A stretch of DNA of 15,116 nucleotides from RUG14199 sp964629225 (GCA_964629225.1 CAZVQC010000029.1:1-15116), one strand, 5' to 3'. Shown: positions 1 through 7,710, counted from the first letter of the stretch. The notes: generated by a model from the sequence alone, not told the origin. Made by a program: numbers and translations.

Positions 1-32
1 TCAAAGAGATAAGGTCGAAAATACCGAATTTT

Positions 33-63
33 TACCCTGCGGCATTGCCGCAGGGTATTTTTT
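33..63 (+). terminator. Rho-independent terminator of a + strand gene left of the window
   Basis: A perfect 11-bp stem (33-43 with 47-57, core CCCTGCGGC) with a 3-base loop is followed on the + strand by six T (58-63). On the - strand the stem is followed by AAAAATTCGG, with no U-tract, so it should work only left to right. This implies that a gene outside the window converges on glyA. Confidence 0.8.
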
Positions 64-69
64 CGTTGC

Positions 70-103
70 AAAACAGCACCCGCCAAAGCGAGTGCTGTTT
101 TTT
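70..103 (-). terminator. glyA terminator, probably bidirectional
   Basis: The hairpin has a 10-bp outer stem (70-79 with 92-101, AAACAGCAC and its complement) and a 3-bp inner stem (81-83 with 88-90) after one mismatch, with the loop CAAA. It starts a few bases after the glyA stop codon. On the - strand the stem ends in TTTT. On the + strand six T (98-103) follow, so it may also back up the + strand terminator just before it. Confidence 0.8.
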
Positions 104-105
104 CG

Positions 106-1344
106 TTATTCGTAAATGGGGAAACACTTGCAGAGTGCGGCGACTTTTGATTCTACCTCACCTTTTTTAGTGTCGAAATCATCTGCCGCCATACCGAGGC
201 ATTCGGCAATGACCTCCATCTCCGCTTCCTTGAAGCCTCTGGATGTGACGGCGGGAGTTCCCACTCTGAGTCCGCTTGTGATAAAGGGGCTTGTAGCGTC
301 ATTTGGTATGGTATTCTTATTTGCGGTGATATGAACCTCATCAAGACGTTTTTCGAAATCCTTGCCGGAAATGCCCTTTTCCCTCAGATCCAAAAGGATA
401 AGGTGGTTATCCGTCCCGCCCGAAACTATCCTGAAGCCCTGCTTTTTAAGTCCCTCACAAAGCACGGCGGCATTTTTCACCACCTGCTTTTGATATGCGA
501 CAAATTCGGAAGTCATCGCTTCACCGAGAGCCACTGCCTTTGCCGCAATGATATGCATGAGGGGGCCGCCTTGAGTGCCGGGGAAGATAGCCTTGTCTAT
601 CACCTTTGCAAGACTCTCCTTGCAGAGTATCATGCCTCCTCTGGGACCTCTCAGCGTCTTATGCGTCGTTGTGGTGACAACGTCGGCATAAGGTACCGGG
701 GAGGGGTGGACATCTGCGGCTACAAGACCCGCTATGTGTGCCATATCCACCATAAGGTACGCACCGCACTTGTCCGCTATCTCACGGATGCGGGGAAAGT
801 CGATAAAGCGTGAATAGGCGCTTGCTCCGGCGACAATAAGCTTCGGGCGGCATTCAAGAGCCGTCCGCTCCATCTTGTCGTAATCTATCATTTCAGTTTC
901 GGGATCCACACCGTAAGGAACTATGTTGAAATATTTTCCCGAAATATTAACGGGCGAACCGTGAGAAAGGTGGCCGCCCTCGGACAGATTCATTCCCATC
1001 ACCGTGTCACCCGGCTCAAGAAGGGCAAAGAATACCGCCAAATTGGCATTTGCACCGCTGTGAGGCTGGACGTTGGCGTGCTCCGCTTTGAAGAGTTTTT
1101 TGGCTCTTTCCCTTGCTATCTCCTCCACGATATCGACACACTGACAACCGCCATAGTAACGCTTTGAGGGATATCCCTCGGCATACTTGTTCGTAAGAAT
1201 GCCGCCAGCGGCAGTCAAAACAGCTTTTGAAACGATGTTTTCCGAGGCGATAAGCTCGATGTTTTCTCTCTGTCTTTCAAGTTCCATGGCACAGGCGGAG
1301 GCTACCTGAGGGTCATAAGCACCCAATTCTTCAAAAAAATTCAT
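106..1344 (-). CDS. glyA: Serine hydroxymethyltransferase
   Basis: This cytoplasmic PLP enzyme interconverts serine + tetrahydrofolate and glycine + 5,10-methylene-tetrahydrofolate, and is the main one-carbon source for purines, thymidylate and formyl-Met-tRNA. The 412-residue length is normal for bacterial SHMT. Visible signatures are YAEGYPSKRYYGG (54-66), SEGGHLSHGSPVN (121-133), VDMAHIAGL (199-207), and the PLP-lysine motif TTTTHKTLRGPRGG with Lys229 as the Schiff-base residue. The ATG at 1344 has GAGGAG (1352-1357) seven bases upstream and a consensus promoter just beyond, so the start is well supported. The gene is followed by its own terminator and separated from spoVM/rsgA by a hairpin, so it is likely monocistronic. 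glyA is not a usual member of the neighbouring rsgA/priA cluster, so I treat it as an independent unit. Confidence 0.98.
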   Translation of the reverse strand: MNFFEELGAYDPQVASACAMELERQRENIELIASENIVSKAVLTAAGGILTNKYAEGYPSKRYYGGCQCVDIVEEIARERAKKLFKAEHANVQPHSGANANLAVFFALLEPGDTVMGMNLSEGGHLSHGSPVNISGKYFNIVPYGVDPETEMIDYDKMERTALECRPKLIVAGASAYSRFIDFPRIREIADKCGAYLMVDMAHIAGLVAADVHPSPVPYADVVTTTTHKTLRGPRGGMILCKESLAKVIDKAIFPGTQGGPLMHIIAAKAVALGEAMTSEFVAYQKQVVKNAAVLCEGLKKQGFRIVSGGTDNHLILLDLREKGISGKDFEKRLDEVHITANKNTIPNDATSPFITSGLRVGTPAVTSRGFKEAEMEVIAECLGMAADDFDTKKGEVESKVAALCKCFPIYE

Positions 1345-1370
1345 TCATCTGCTCCTCTGTTCGATAATTT

Positions 1371-1407
1371 CCGATAATATTATAACAGAAAGAACGGCGA
1401 TAGTCAA
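1371..1407 (-). promoter_or_regulatory. Sigma-A promoter of glyA
   Basis: On the - strand TTGACT (1402-1407) is followed after exactly 17 bases by TATAAT (1379-1384), with a TGT extended -10 element (1385-1387). Transcription should start near 1371-1373, giving a leader of about 27 bases. That leaves no room for a riboswitch, although glycine or SAM control would have been conceivable for this gene. Confidence 0.9.
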
Positions 1408-1489
1408 GCACAGATCGGGGACACTGTAGCTGAGGCAGTGGCGGCACTCGGTCTGCTCTGCGACAGTCCCGTGGGCTCTTTTAAGACAG

Positions 1490-1519
1490 ATAGAGAGCGC
1501 CGACACCGGCGCTCTCTAT
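1490..1519 (-). terminator. GC-rich hairpin after spoVM, likely terminator
   Basis: A perfect 13-bp stem (1490-1502 with 1507-1519, core AGAGAGCGCCG) with a 4-base loop begins six bases beyond the spoVM stop. The downstream - strand sequence is CTGTCTTAAAAG, so the U-tract is poor. It probably ends the rsgA/spoVM transcript, or acts as a 3' stabiliser that protects the mRNA from exonucleases. Confidence 0.6.
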
Positions 1520-1525
1520 GTTTAA

Positions 1526-1597
1526 TTACTGCAGCTTGAATATCTTCTTTAAAAACGGGATCAACAGCTTGGGACTTTTGATAACGGCGATCTTCAT
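1526..1597 (-). CDS. spoVM: Probable stage V sporulation protein SpoVM (23 aa)
   Basis: This micro-gene has 23 codons and ends in TAA. ATG at 1597 is preceded by a near-perfect AAGGAGGT (1603-1610) at good spacing. The product begins MKIAVIKSPKLL and continues as a Lys/Leu/Ile/Phe-rich amphipathic stretch ending KKIFKLQ. Bacillus subtilis SpoVM is a 26-residue peptide beginning MKFYTIKLPKFL. The match covers Met1-Lys2, Ile6-Lys7, Pro9-Lys10 and Leu12, including Pro9, which is important in the B. subtilis peptide. In B. subtilis spoVM also lies close downstream of prpC-prkC-rsgA. SpoVM inserts shallowly into the forespore outer membrane, senses its positive curvature, and anchors SpoIVA so that the spore coat assembles there. 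The C-terminus is three residues shorter than in B. subtilis. The shortness of the peptide limits certainty, but ribosome binding site, residue pattern and location agree. Confidence 0.8.
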   Translation of the reverse strand: MKIAVIKSPKLLIPFLKKIFKLQ

Positions 1598-1624
1598 AGG
1601 ACACCTCCTTATGATTCTAACATC

Positions 1625-1632
1625 ATTATATG
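1625..1632 (-). promoter_or_regulatory. Possible -10 element for spoVM (sigma-E-like)
   Basis: CATATAAT lies 27 bases upstream of the spoVM start, so transcription would begin just before the ribosome binding site. It resembles the sporulation sigma-E -10 consensus CATACANT, and B. subtilis spoVM is sigma-E dependent. It also contains TATAAT. I find no convincing -35 element for either factor, so the call is tentative. Read-through from rsgA, which ends only 21 bases upstream, is an alternative. Confidence 0.35.
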
Positions 1633-1653
1633 GCATCCTCCCACAGCCGTTAC

Positions 1654-2637
1654 TCAGCCTCCGAACAGCTCCTTTCGCCTTTTCCATTCCGGCTTGGCTT
1701 TTATCTCGTTGTAGATAGCGATGTAATTATCATGTCGTTCCTTTGCAATGCTGCCGACATTCACCTTTTCGATGACCGCACAGCCCTCCTCCTTTGTGTG
1801 AGTGCACTTGGTATAGCGGCACTCTCCGAGACAGTCTCTGAATTCTCTGAATGCAAAGGGCAAACGGGACAGTTCAAAAAAGTTGTAATTTGCAAAATCC
1901 ATCATGGAAAAGCCGGGGGTATCTGCAATAAGACAGTTTCTGTCATCGAAAACACTGAAAAGCTCCACGTGTCTTGTGGTGTGGCGACCTCTTTGAGTCT
2001 TTCGGCTCACCTCTCCCATCTTAAGGTCGAGAAAGGGAAAAAGCCTTCTCATTAGGGTGGATTTCCCCGCCGCCGACGCACCGGCAAATGCGGATATCAT
2101 CGTACGGTGGAGGCTTTCGCTCTTGAAATACTCAAGCAGACCATCACATCCGCTTCCGTCCTTAGCCGACAGAAGAAAGCAGGAGAATCCCGCATTCTCG
2201 TAGATGGATTTGATGCGGAGAGAGCCCTCTGCATCGAGATCGCTTTTATTGACTACGATGACCGGCTCTATTCCGCGCTCATCCGCCGTTGCAACCAGTT
2301 TGTCCACCGTTAACAGGTCGGGTTTCGGTCTTGCGGAGGGGATGACCACGAAAAGATGAGTAAGATTCGACACAGCAGGTCTTATGAGACTGTTTGAGCG
2401 CTCTGCTATCTCGCTTATGACGCATCCACCCTCCTGACCGCTTTCCGATGACACAATTACGGTCACTCTGTCTCCCACCATGGGCACGGTATTTTCATGG
2501 CGAAACGCCCCCTTTGCAGGGCAGGTAACGGGCTTTCCTTCAAGGTCGGGACGGACCGTGTAAAGTCCGCCCACTCCCTTGGTTATTATTCCGGTGATCT
2601 TCTCCTGCTTGGTGTTGTTATCATCAAACATCGGCAT
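1654..2637 (-). CDS. rsgA: Ribosome small subunit-dependent GTPase A
   Basis: RsgA (CpgA/YloQ) is a circularly permuted GTPase that binds the 30S subunit, helps late 16S rRNA maturation and is released on GTP hydrolysis. The permuted motif order is visible: NKSD (G4, 130-133) comes before the P-loop GASAAGKS (186-193), the switch RGRHTT (216-221) and DTPGF (G3, 239-243). An N-terminal OB fold (about 12-80) precedes the GTPase. The C-terminal zinc knuckle has Cys273, Cys278, His280 and Cys286 in the family's spacing. The start overlaps the 3' end of prkC by 14 bases. A second ATG at 2631 has better spacing to a weak GAAGAG and would shorten the protein by two residues. Translational coupling to prkC is likely. 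RsgA is a PrkC substrate in B. subtilis. rpe and thiN, which commonly follow it, are missing here. Confidence 0.96.
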   Translation of the reverse strand: MPMFDDNNTKQEKITGIITKGVGGLYTVRPDLEGKPVTCPAKGAFRHENTVPMVGDRVTVIVSSESGQEGGCVISEIAERSNSLIRPAVSNLTHLFVVIPSARPKPDLLTVDKLVATADERGIEPVIVVNKSDLDAEGSLRIKSIYENAGFSCFLLSAKDGSGCDGLLEYFKSESLHRTMISAFAGASAAGKSTLMRRLFPFLDLKMGEVSRKTQRGRHTTRHVELFSVFDDRNCLIADTPGFSMMDFANYNFFELSRLPFAFREFRDCLGECRYTKCTHTKEEGCAVIEKVNVGSIAKERHDNYIAIYNEIKAKPEWKRRKELFGG

Positions 2638-4477
2638 TCTCTTCGGGCTTTGCCTCTACTGTCTCTCCGGCATCTGTCGTGGTGTCCACGGTCTCCTTTG
2701 GAGCGGTGGTCTCCGTAGTATCATCGGGTTCCGGAGCGGTAGTCTCGTTCTTGGTGGTCTCGGGGACTTTTGTGGTCTCCTCCTCGGTATTGAAGCCTTT
2801 GTTCGGGTCATACTTTGCCCCACCGCTGATCACAAGGTCAATCTTGGTCTTTGCCGGGACCTCGGTATCCTTCTCGATACTCTGACTTATCACCGTGCCC
2901 GCAGGCTTGTCTGAGCGCTCGTAAGAAACATTTCCTATCATAAGATTCTCTCCGAGGATGAGAGCAAGGGCTTCCTTCTCGGTGGAATCCGCAAGATCGG
3001 GCACTTTAACGGTTCCCGATGTATCGGGACCGGTGCTCACATAGAGTTTGAGTACTGCGTCGGAAGCGATGGACTGCCCTGCCGCAGGATCGGTCTTGAT
3101 GACCTGCCCCGCATCGAATGCCGGGTCGCTTATCTCAACTATTTCATATTTGATGCCACGGTTCTTAAGCTGGAGCACGGCGCTGGTCCTGTCAAACGAC
3201 TTGAGATCCGGCACCTTCTTGTCTGCGGCGGCTCCGCTGACAGTGAGAGTTATCTCACACTTGTCCACTCCGGGCACGATCTTCTTTTTAGAACCTGCTT
3301 TCGGGGTCTGGGAGATAATGTAGCCATCCTCATATTCGGTATCGTACTTGAATTTGATGTCCACATTGTACTCTTCCGAACGCTCGAACCATTCCGCCAG
3401 TTCCTCGGTGTAGAGTTTCCCTTCAAAATCGGGGACTGTTATCGACTCGGTGTCGGTAGTGGTGGATTTGACGATACTTGAGAGCAGAACGATGCCGCAT
3501 ATGATGAATATCAGTATGAAGGGTATCGTGACTCCCAACGTGATAGGAAGCATTGAGCCACCGGTAAAGAGTTTTTTGATGACGGTCTTAAAACTTTCCT
3601 TCTCCGTCTTCTTATTTCTGTTTTTGAAGGTGGCGTTGGGAGTTTCCTTCAGTTTTCTCACGTCCTCAAGCATCTCGGCGGCACTTTGATACCTCTCTTC
3701 CGGATCCTTCTCCATAGCAGTGGTGATTATCTGCTCAAGTCCCACGGATATGGAAGGCTTGATACTTCTTGGTGGGTGAGGCTTCTCGTTCACCTGCATG
3801 AGCGCCACAGAAACAGGACTCTCCGCATCAAAAGGAAGCTCTCCGGTTGCCATTTCGTACATTGTGGCACCCAACGAGTAGAGATCGCTTCTGGCGTCGA
3901 TCTGCTGGCCGCTTGCCTGTTCGGGACTGATGTAATAGACAGTTCCTATCGCCTTGTCCGTCATGGTAACGGTCTCCGCATTCGGAAGCTTTGCGATACC
4001 GAAATCGGTCACCTTTATCTGACCGGTCTTAAGGAGCATGATGTTTTGAGGCTTGATATCTCTGTGGACTATTCCCTTTTGGTGCGCGTGATCGAGAGCC
4101 TTCAGTATCTGCCCTGCCGCATTCAGTATCTCGCCCTGTTCAAGCACCTTTTTGTGCTTCATGTAGGCTTTCAGGGTGACCCCCTCAATGTACTCCATAA
4201 CGATGTATTTGAGATCCTCCTTCACCGACACCGCAAATATTTTGACGATGTTCGGGTGAGACAGCATGGCAACTGCCTTGGACTCATTGATGAATCTCTT
4301 GACACTCTCCACGTCCTGTGTCATCTCCTCACGAAGGAGCTTGATGGCAACATAACGCTGTGTCTGAAGGTCAACAGCCTTGAAGACGACCGCCATTCCT
4401 CCGAGTCCTATCACTTTTTCTATTCTGTATCTGCCGTCGAATATCACGCCGACGTATTTTTCGTAACTTGTTTCCAT
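2624..4477 (-). CDS. prkC: PASTA-domain Ser/Thr protein kinase, Stk1/PrkC family
   Basis: This is a membrane-spanning Hanks-type kinase of 617 residues that couples extracellular muropeptide or lipid II sensing to phosphorylation of cytoplasmic proteins. The kinase domain (about 16-276) is complete: glycine loop GLGGMAVV (24-31), Lys46, Glu65, HRDIKPQN with Asp140, DFG (158-160), and IGTVYYISPEQ in the activation/P+1 segment. A basic juxtamembrane region leads to one transmembrane helix (about 309-335). Three extracellular PASTA repeats follow (about 344-415, 419-482 and 488-552), each opening with a VPD motif. The last 60 residues form a Thr/Glu/Pro-rich low-complexity tail with repeated TTAP. 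ATG at 4477 has AAAGGA at good spacing and lies 30 bases after prpC, its cognate phosphatase. The 3' end overlaps rsgA. Confidence 0.97.
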   Translation of the reverse strand: METSYEKYVGVIFDGRYRIEKVIGLGGMAVVFKAVDLQTQRYVAIKLLREEMTQDVESVKRFINESKAVAMLSHPNIVKIFAVSVKEDLKYIVMEYIEGVTLKAYMKHKKVLEQGEILNAAGQILKALDHAHQKGIVHRDIKPQNIMLLKTGQIKVTDFGIAKLPNAETVTMTDKAIGTVYYISPEQASGQQIDARSDLYSLGATMYEMATGELPFDAESPVSVALMQVNEKPHPPRSIKPSISVGLEQIITTAMEKDPEERYQSAAEMLEDVRKLKETPNATFKNRNKKTEKESFKTVIKKLFTGGSMLPITLGVTIPFILIFIICGIVLLSSIVKSTTTDTESITVPDFEGKLYTEELAEWFERSEEYNVDIKFKYDTEYEDGYIISQTPKAGSKKKIVPGVDKCEITLTVSGAAADKKVPDLKSFDRTSAVLQLKNRGIKYEIVEISDPAFDAGQVIKTDPAAGQSIASDAVLKLYVSTGPDTSGTVKVPDLADSTEKEALALILGENLMIGNVSYERSDKPAGTVISQSIEKDTEVPAKTKIDLVISGGAKYDPNKGFNTEEETTKVPETTKNETTAPEPDDTTETTAPKETVDTTTDAGETVEAKPEENADV

Positions 4478-4507
4478 AACTGATCCTTTCGGTTAGTATC
4501 CTCCGCC

Positions 4508-5299
4508 TCACACGGAGATGACAACGACCGTTATGTTGTCGCTTCCGCCGTCATCGTTTGCCAGTTTAACAAGCTCCCCCGCAATGGATACGGGAGCTTC
4601 CTCGCACTTTTCGCTCATTCGGACATTCTCTATCACCGAAAACATCTTTCTCGGAGATACGTGGTTGGAAAGACCGTCGGTGCAAAGAAGCAAACTGATA
4701 ACGCTGTCCTCACTGTTCACTTCCTCGTCCTTGATCTCGGTAAGATAGATATCCGGCTCGGTCTCCTCCTCGGTACCTATCGCCCTTGTTATGATATTCT
4801 TGTTTGACGAGCGCTTTGCCTCCGCCTCGGTCATTTTTCCGATGTCAACAAGGTACTGTACGTAAGAGTGATCGTGAGTCACTTGAACTATCTTGTTACC
4901 ATCGGCAAGGTACATTCGGCTGTCCCCCACGTTGACCGTGAAGATGCGCTTGCCCATCACGAGGGAAGCCACGAGGGTAGTTCCCATGCCGCTTAGTTCC
5001 TCATCTGCCTCCGCCTTTTCAAAGACGGCTCTGTTGGCGTTGAAGACACCCTCAAGCATCGCCTCAGCCACCGTGTTCTCATCTGCGTTTGCTCCGTTTT
5101 CAAGGTCAGCCGCAAGCTGATCCATCCGCTTGCAGAATTCCTCCGAGGCGATGGTACTGGCAGTTTTTCCGCCGGCGGCCCCGCCCATGCCGTCACATAC
5201 TATTCCGAGGACCGCTCCGCTTGAATAACTCTTCACGATGAAGCTGTCCTGGTTGTTTGGTCTCTTTTGACCAACGTCACTCAGTCCGTAATAAAACAC
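4508..5299 (-). CDS. prpC: PP2C-family Ser/Thr protein phosphatase, Stp1/PrpC type
   Basis: This soluble, manganese-dependent phosphatase reverses PrkC phosphorylation. With the start used here it has 263 residues. Conserved metal-site motifs are present: SDVGQKRPNNQDSF (7-20) with Asp18, DGMGG (36-40), GMGTT (104-108), VGDSRMY (124-130), CTDGL (206-210) and GGSDNIT (251-257) with Asp254. I chose GTG at 5299 because AGAGGTGG sits five bases upstream and the protein then starts right at the family's YYGLSDVG. A longer frame opens with TTG at 5359, but it would overlap rlmN by 32 bases and add a 20-residue Lys-rich tail not typical of the family. Its place directly before prkC is the standard kinase/phosphatase pairing in Firmicutes. 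Confidence 0.95.
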   Translation of the reverse strand: MFYYGLSDVGQKRPNNQDSFIVKSYSSGAVLGIVCDGMGGAAGGKTASTIASEEFCKRMDQLAADLENGANADENTVAEAMLEGVFNANRAVFEKAEADEELSGMGTTLVASLVMGKRIFTVNVGDSRMYLADGNKIVQVTHDHSYVQYLVDIGKMTEAEAKRSSNKNIITRAIGTEEETEPDIYLTEIKDEEVNSEDSVISLLLCTDGLSNHVSPRKMFSVIENVRMSEKCEEAPVSIAGELVKLANDDGGSDNITVVVISV

Positions 5300-5327
5300 G
5301 TTGTCCACCTCTTTTCGAAGGATCGTT

Positions 5328-6416
5328 TCATTTTTCTTTTTTGTCTTTGATATTTGCAAGTCTAAGCTGGCCGCAGGAGGCGTTGATATCGCTTCCGAGC
5401 CGTCTTCTTATGGTGGCGGCAATGCCGCAAGAGAGGAGCGTGTTGCAAAACCCCTCTGCTCTGCCCCGTCCCACCGATGAGTACGGGGTCTCTGCCACCT
5501 CGTTCAGCATGATCAGGTTGACGTGGCAAGTCTCCCCATGCATTCCCGCTTTAAGGATCTTTGCAAGATGCCGTGCTGCTTCTCTTGAGTCATTTTCGCC
5601 GGATATCAGCGTGTACTCAAAGGAGACTCGCCGTCCGGTAGTATCGAAATAGTATCTGCAAGCCTCAAGGAGCTCCTCTATCGGGTATTTTCTGTTGATC
5701 GGCATAAGCGAGTCTCTGACGCTGTTATCCGCCGCGTGAAGAGACACGGAAAGGGTCACGGGAAGTCCTTCCCCGGCAAGTTTTCTGATATTCGGCACGA
5801 TGCCGCAGGTGGAGACCGAAATATGTCTCAGCCCGATGGAAAGCCCTCCGGGAGCGGAAATGAGTTTCAAAAATTTCACCGTATTATCGTAGTTGTCGAG
5901 TGGTTCCCCAATGCCCATCATGACGACACCGGACACCCTCTCTCCGGTATCTCCGGTTATCACGGCTATTTGTCCCAAGATCTCGGAGGGGAAAAGATCT
6001 CTTTTCTTCCCTCTCAGTGTGGAAGCGCAGAATCTGCACCCCATCCTACATCCCGCCTGACATGAAACACACACGGTATTGCCGTGCTCATACTTCATAA
6101 AAACGCTTTCGATGCATTCTCCGTCCACAAGTTCCATTAAGTACTTTACGGTGCCGTCCTTCTTCGAAACGTATTTCTCTGCGATCCTCGGAAGTCTGTA
6201 TTCGGCAACGTCCGAAAGGCTTTTTTTGAAAGACCCGGGGAGATTTGTCATTTCATCGAAGCTCTTTGCCTTCTGCATCCAACCGTAGAGCTGATCTGCA
6301 CGGAATTTCGGAGCCTTCAACACGGAGGTAACGAATTCCCTCAACTCTTCTAATGTCATGGACATGATATCGACTTTTTCGAGAGCGCCGGTATCCTTCA
6401 GAACAACGTCATTCAT
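5328..6416 (-). CDS. rlmN: Dual-specificity rRNA/tRNA adenine-C2 methyltransferase RlmN
   Basis: RlmN is a radical-SAM enzyme that makes 2-methyladenosine at A2503 of 23S rRNA and A37 of some tRNAs, which tunes the peptide exit tunnel and decoding accuracy. With the start used here it has 362 residues. The [4Fe-4S] cluster motif CRMGCRFC gives Cys123, Cys127 and Cys130. The two mechanistic cysteines are visible as Cys116 (TVCVSCQAGC) and Cys348 (ASCGQL). GIGEPLDNYD (168-177) and SVSLHAA (223-229) are the usual SAM-side motifs. ATG at 6416 has GAGGTG six bases upstream and overlaps the rsmB stop region. An in-frame GTG at 6425 would add three residues but has a poorer ribosome binding site. 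The gene ends 28 bases before the prpC start. Confidence 0.97.
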   Translation of the reverse strand: MNDVVLKDTGALEKVDIMSMTLEELREFVTSVLKAPKFRADQLYGWMQKAKSFDEMTNLPGSFKKSLSDVAEYRLPRIAEKYVSKKDGTVKYLMELVDGECIESVFMKYEHGNTVCVSCQAGCRMGCRFCASTLRGKKRDLFPSEILGQIAVITGDTGERVSGVVMMGIGEPLDNYDNTVKFLKLISAPGGLSIGLRHISVSTCGIVPNIRKLAGEGLPVTLSVSLHAADNSVRDSLMPINRKYPIEELLEACRYYFDTTGRRVSFEYTLISGENDSREAARHLAKILKAGMHGETCHVNLIMLNEVAETPYSSVGRGRAEGFCNTLLSCGIAATIRRRLGSDINASCGQLRLANIKDKKEK

Positions 6417-7710
6417 CCTTCGCACCTCGGGTCATGACGGCAACGAAAAAGCCGTCGGTATGATCTTCATAAGGGAGAAATGTCTTCATTGCAAGGTCAG
6501 ATCCGAATATCGAGCCCTTCTTCAGCGAAAAGGACCGCTCATTTTGAAGAAATCTCTCTACCACCTTTTCATTTTCATCCGCAAGCACAGTGCAGGTGGA
6601 GTACACGAGCACTCCGCCGGGCTTTACGTAACGGGCAGCTCCCGAAAGGACTTCGTACTGTATTTCGGGAAGGCGTTTTATGTCCTCCACCGACTTGTAT
6701 TTTATATCGGGCTTTTTCCCGATAACTCCAAGACCGGAGCAGGGAGCGTCGCAGATAACTCTGTCCGCCTTTTTGACGAGGCGCCCGTCGGTATCTCTTG
6801 CATCCCGACACTCCGCCGTGATGTTGGTAAGTCCCAATCTCTCGGCTCCCTTCTCAATGAGGGATATCTTGCTTTTTCTAATGTCAAAGGAGTGAACAAC
6901 TCCCGTGTTTCCCATGTCGATCGCAACGGAAAACGTCTTTCCGCCGGGTGCGGCACAGGTGTCAACGACAGTTTCCCCGGGGCACGCTCCCAGCGCCGCA
7001 GCCGCAGCACGGGATGCCTCGTCCTGCACGAACCATCTTTCGTCCTCCGGCAGAGCTCCGAGAGTATCCACAGTTATCATGTCGTCAAATAGCCTGCTTT
7101 TTCGGCCGGTGGGAAAGACCTCACGTATCAGCGTGTCCGTATCCGTCACAAGAGTATTGACCCTCAGCGAAACCGGGTGCCTCTCAAAAGTACTCGCAAG
7201 AAGCCTCTCGGTGTCCGAGTATCCGAGGCACCCTGAAATATGATCGCAAAGTTCCGCCGGACACGAGTATTTTACACTGAGAAATTCCGTCGTCCCCTGC
7301 GGTGGAAGATCTATCCTTTTTCCACTCCGAATAAATGACCTGAGTATCGCATTGACAAAGCTCTTTGACCTTTTCGGCACCGTGTCCACCGTTTCGGACA
7401 CGGCTGCGTGTTCCGGTATCCTCTCGGTGAAGGCAAGTTGAAAGATTCCGAGCCTGAGAGCATTCAAAGTCACCGTATCGATGGAGGACAGCGGCTTTGA
7501 TGACAGAGATTCAATAGTTCTGTCAAGTGTTATAACCCGCTCCGTAACACCATATACAAGGAGCGTGTAGAGCCGTCTGTCGGCATCTCCGAGCCCCGAT
7601 GCTTTAAGGGAGGCAGCAACTTCAAGATTCGGATACTTTCCGTATTTTCCGCATTTCACCAAAGAATCAAGAGCAAGTGTCCTTGCACTCTTAATGTTCT
7701 CAACCATCAT
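6409..7710 (-). CDS. rsmB: 16S rRNA (cytosine-967-C5)-methyltransferase RsmB
   Basis: RsmB (Sun/Fmu) transfers a methyl group from S-adenosylmethionine to C5 of cytosine 967 in 16S rRNA. The 433 residues show an N-terminal NusB-like RNA-binding domain (about 5-135) and a C-terminal Rossmann methyltransferase domain. Motif I is DTCAAPGGKT (250-259), motif IV is DAPCSGLGVIGKKPDIKY (321-338) with the Pro-Cys pair 323-324, and motif VI is STCTV with the catalytic nucleophile Cys373. The family-typical DGFF lies at 419-422. The start overlaps the fmt 3' end by 11 bases. Two ATG codons in tandem (7710 and 7707) are equally possible. The ribosome binding site is weak (GGCGGTAAG), which suggests translational coupling to fmt. 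It overlaps rlmN at its 3' end. Confidence 0.97.
   Translation of the reverse strand: MMVENIKSARTLALDSLVKCGKYGKYPNLEVAASLKASGLGDADRRLYTLLVYGVTERVITLDRTIESLSSKPLSSIDTVTLNALRLGIFQLAFTERIPEHAAVSETVDTVPKRSKSFVNAILRSFIRSGKRIDLPPQGTTEFLSVKYSCPAELCDHISGCLGYSDTERLLASTFERHPVSLRVNTLVTDTDTLIREVFPTGRKSRLFDDMITVDTLGALPEDERWFVQDEASRAAAAALGACPGETVVDTCAAPGGKTFSVAIDMGNTGVVHSFDIRKSKISLIEKGAERLGLTNITAECRDARDTDGRLVKKADRVICDAPCSGLGVIGKKPDIKYKSVEDIKRLPEIQYEVLSGAARYVKPGGVLVYSTCTVLADENEKVVERFLQNERSFSLKKGSIFGSDLAMKTFLPYEDHTDGFFVAVMTRGAKDE

Noticed and set aside
1345..1378. Glycine or other riboswitch upstream of glyA
   Set aside because: The promoter leaves a leader of only about 27 bases, too short for any known aptamer.
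1378..1537. A + strand frame (with an AEAVAALGLL-like stretch) in the glyA-spoVM gap
   Set aside because: It has no suitable start codon or ribosome binding site, crosses the glyA promoter and the spoVM hairpin, and matches no family I know.
1404..1604. A 66-codon - strand frame through the spoVM region and past its hairpin
   Set aside because: It overlaps spoVM in another frame, reads through a perfect 13-bp hairpin and lacks the ribosome binding site that fits the spoVM ATG exactly.
3686..4483. A long + strand open frame (265 codons) opposite prkC, with similar long + strand frames opposite rlmN/rsmB (6358-7092) and yicC (13202-14041)
   Set aside because: They lie fully or almost fully antisense to genes with complete family motifs, have no recognisable domains, and lack good ribosome binding sites. 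They reflect low stop-codon frequency on the complement of coding DNA.
5300..5359. N-terminal extension of the PP2C phosphatase from TTG at 5359
   Set aside because: It overlaps rlmN by 32 bases, has no ribosome binding site and adds a Lys-rich tail. GTG at 5299 has a strong site at ideal spacing and gives the family N-terminus.
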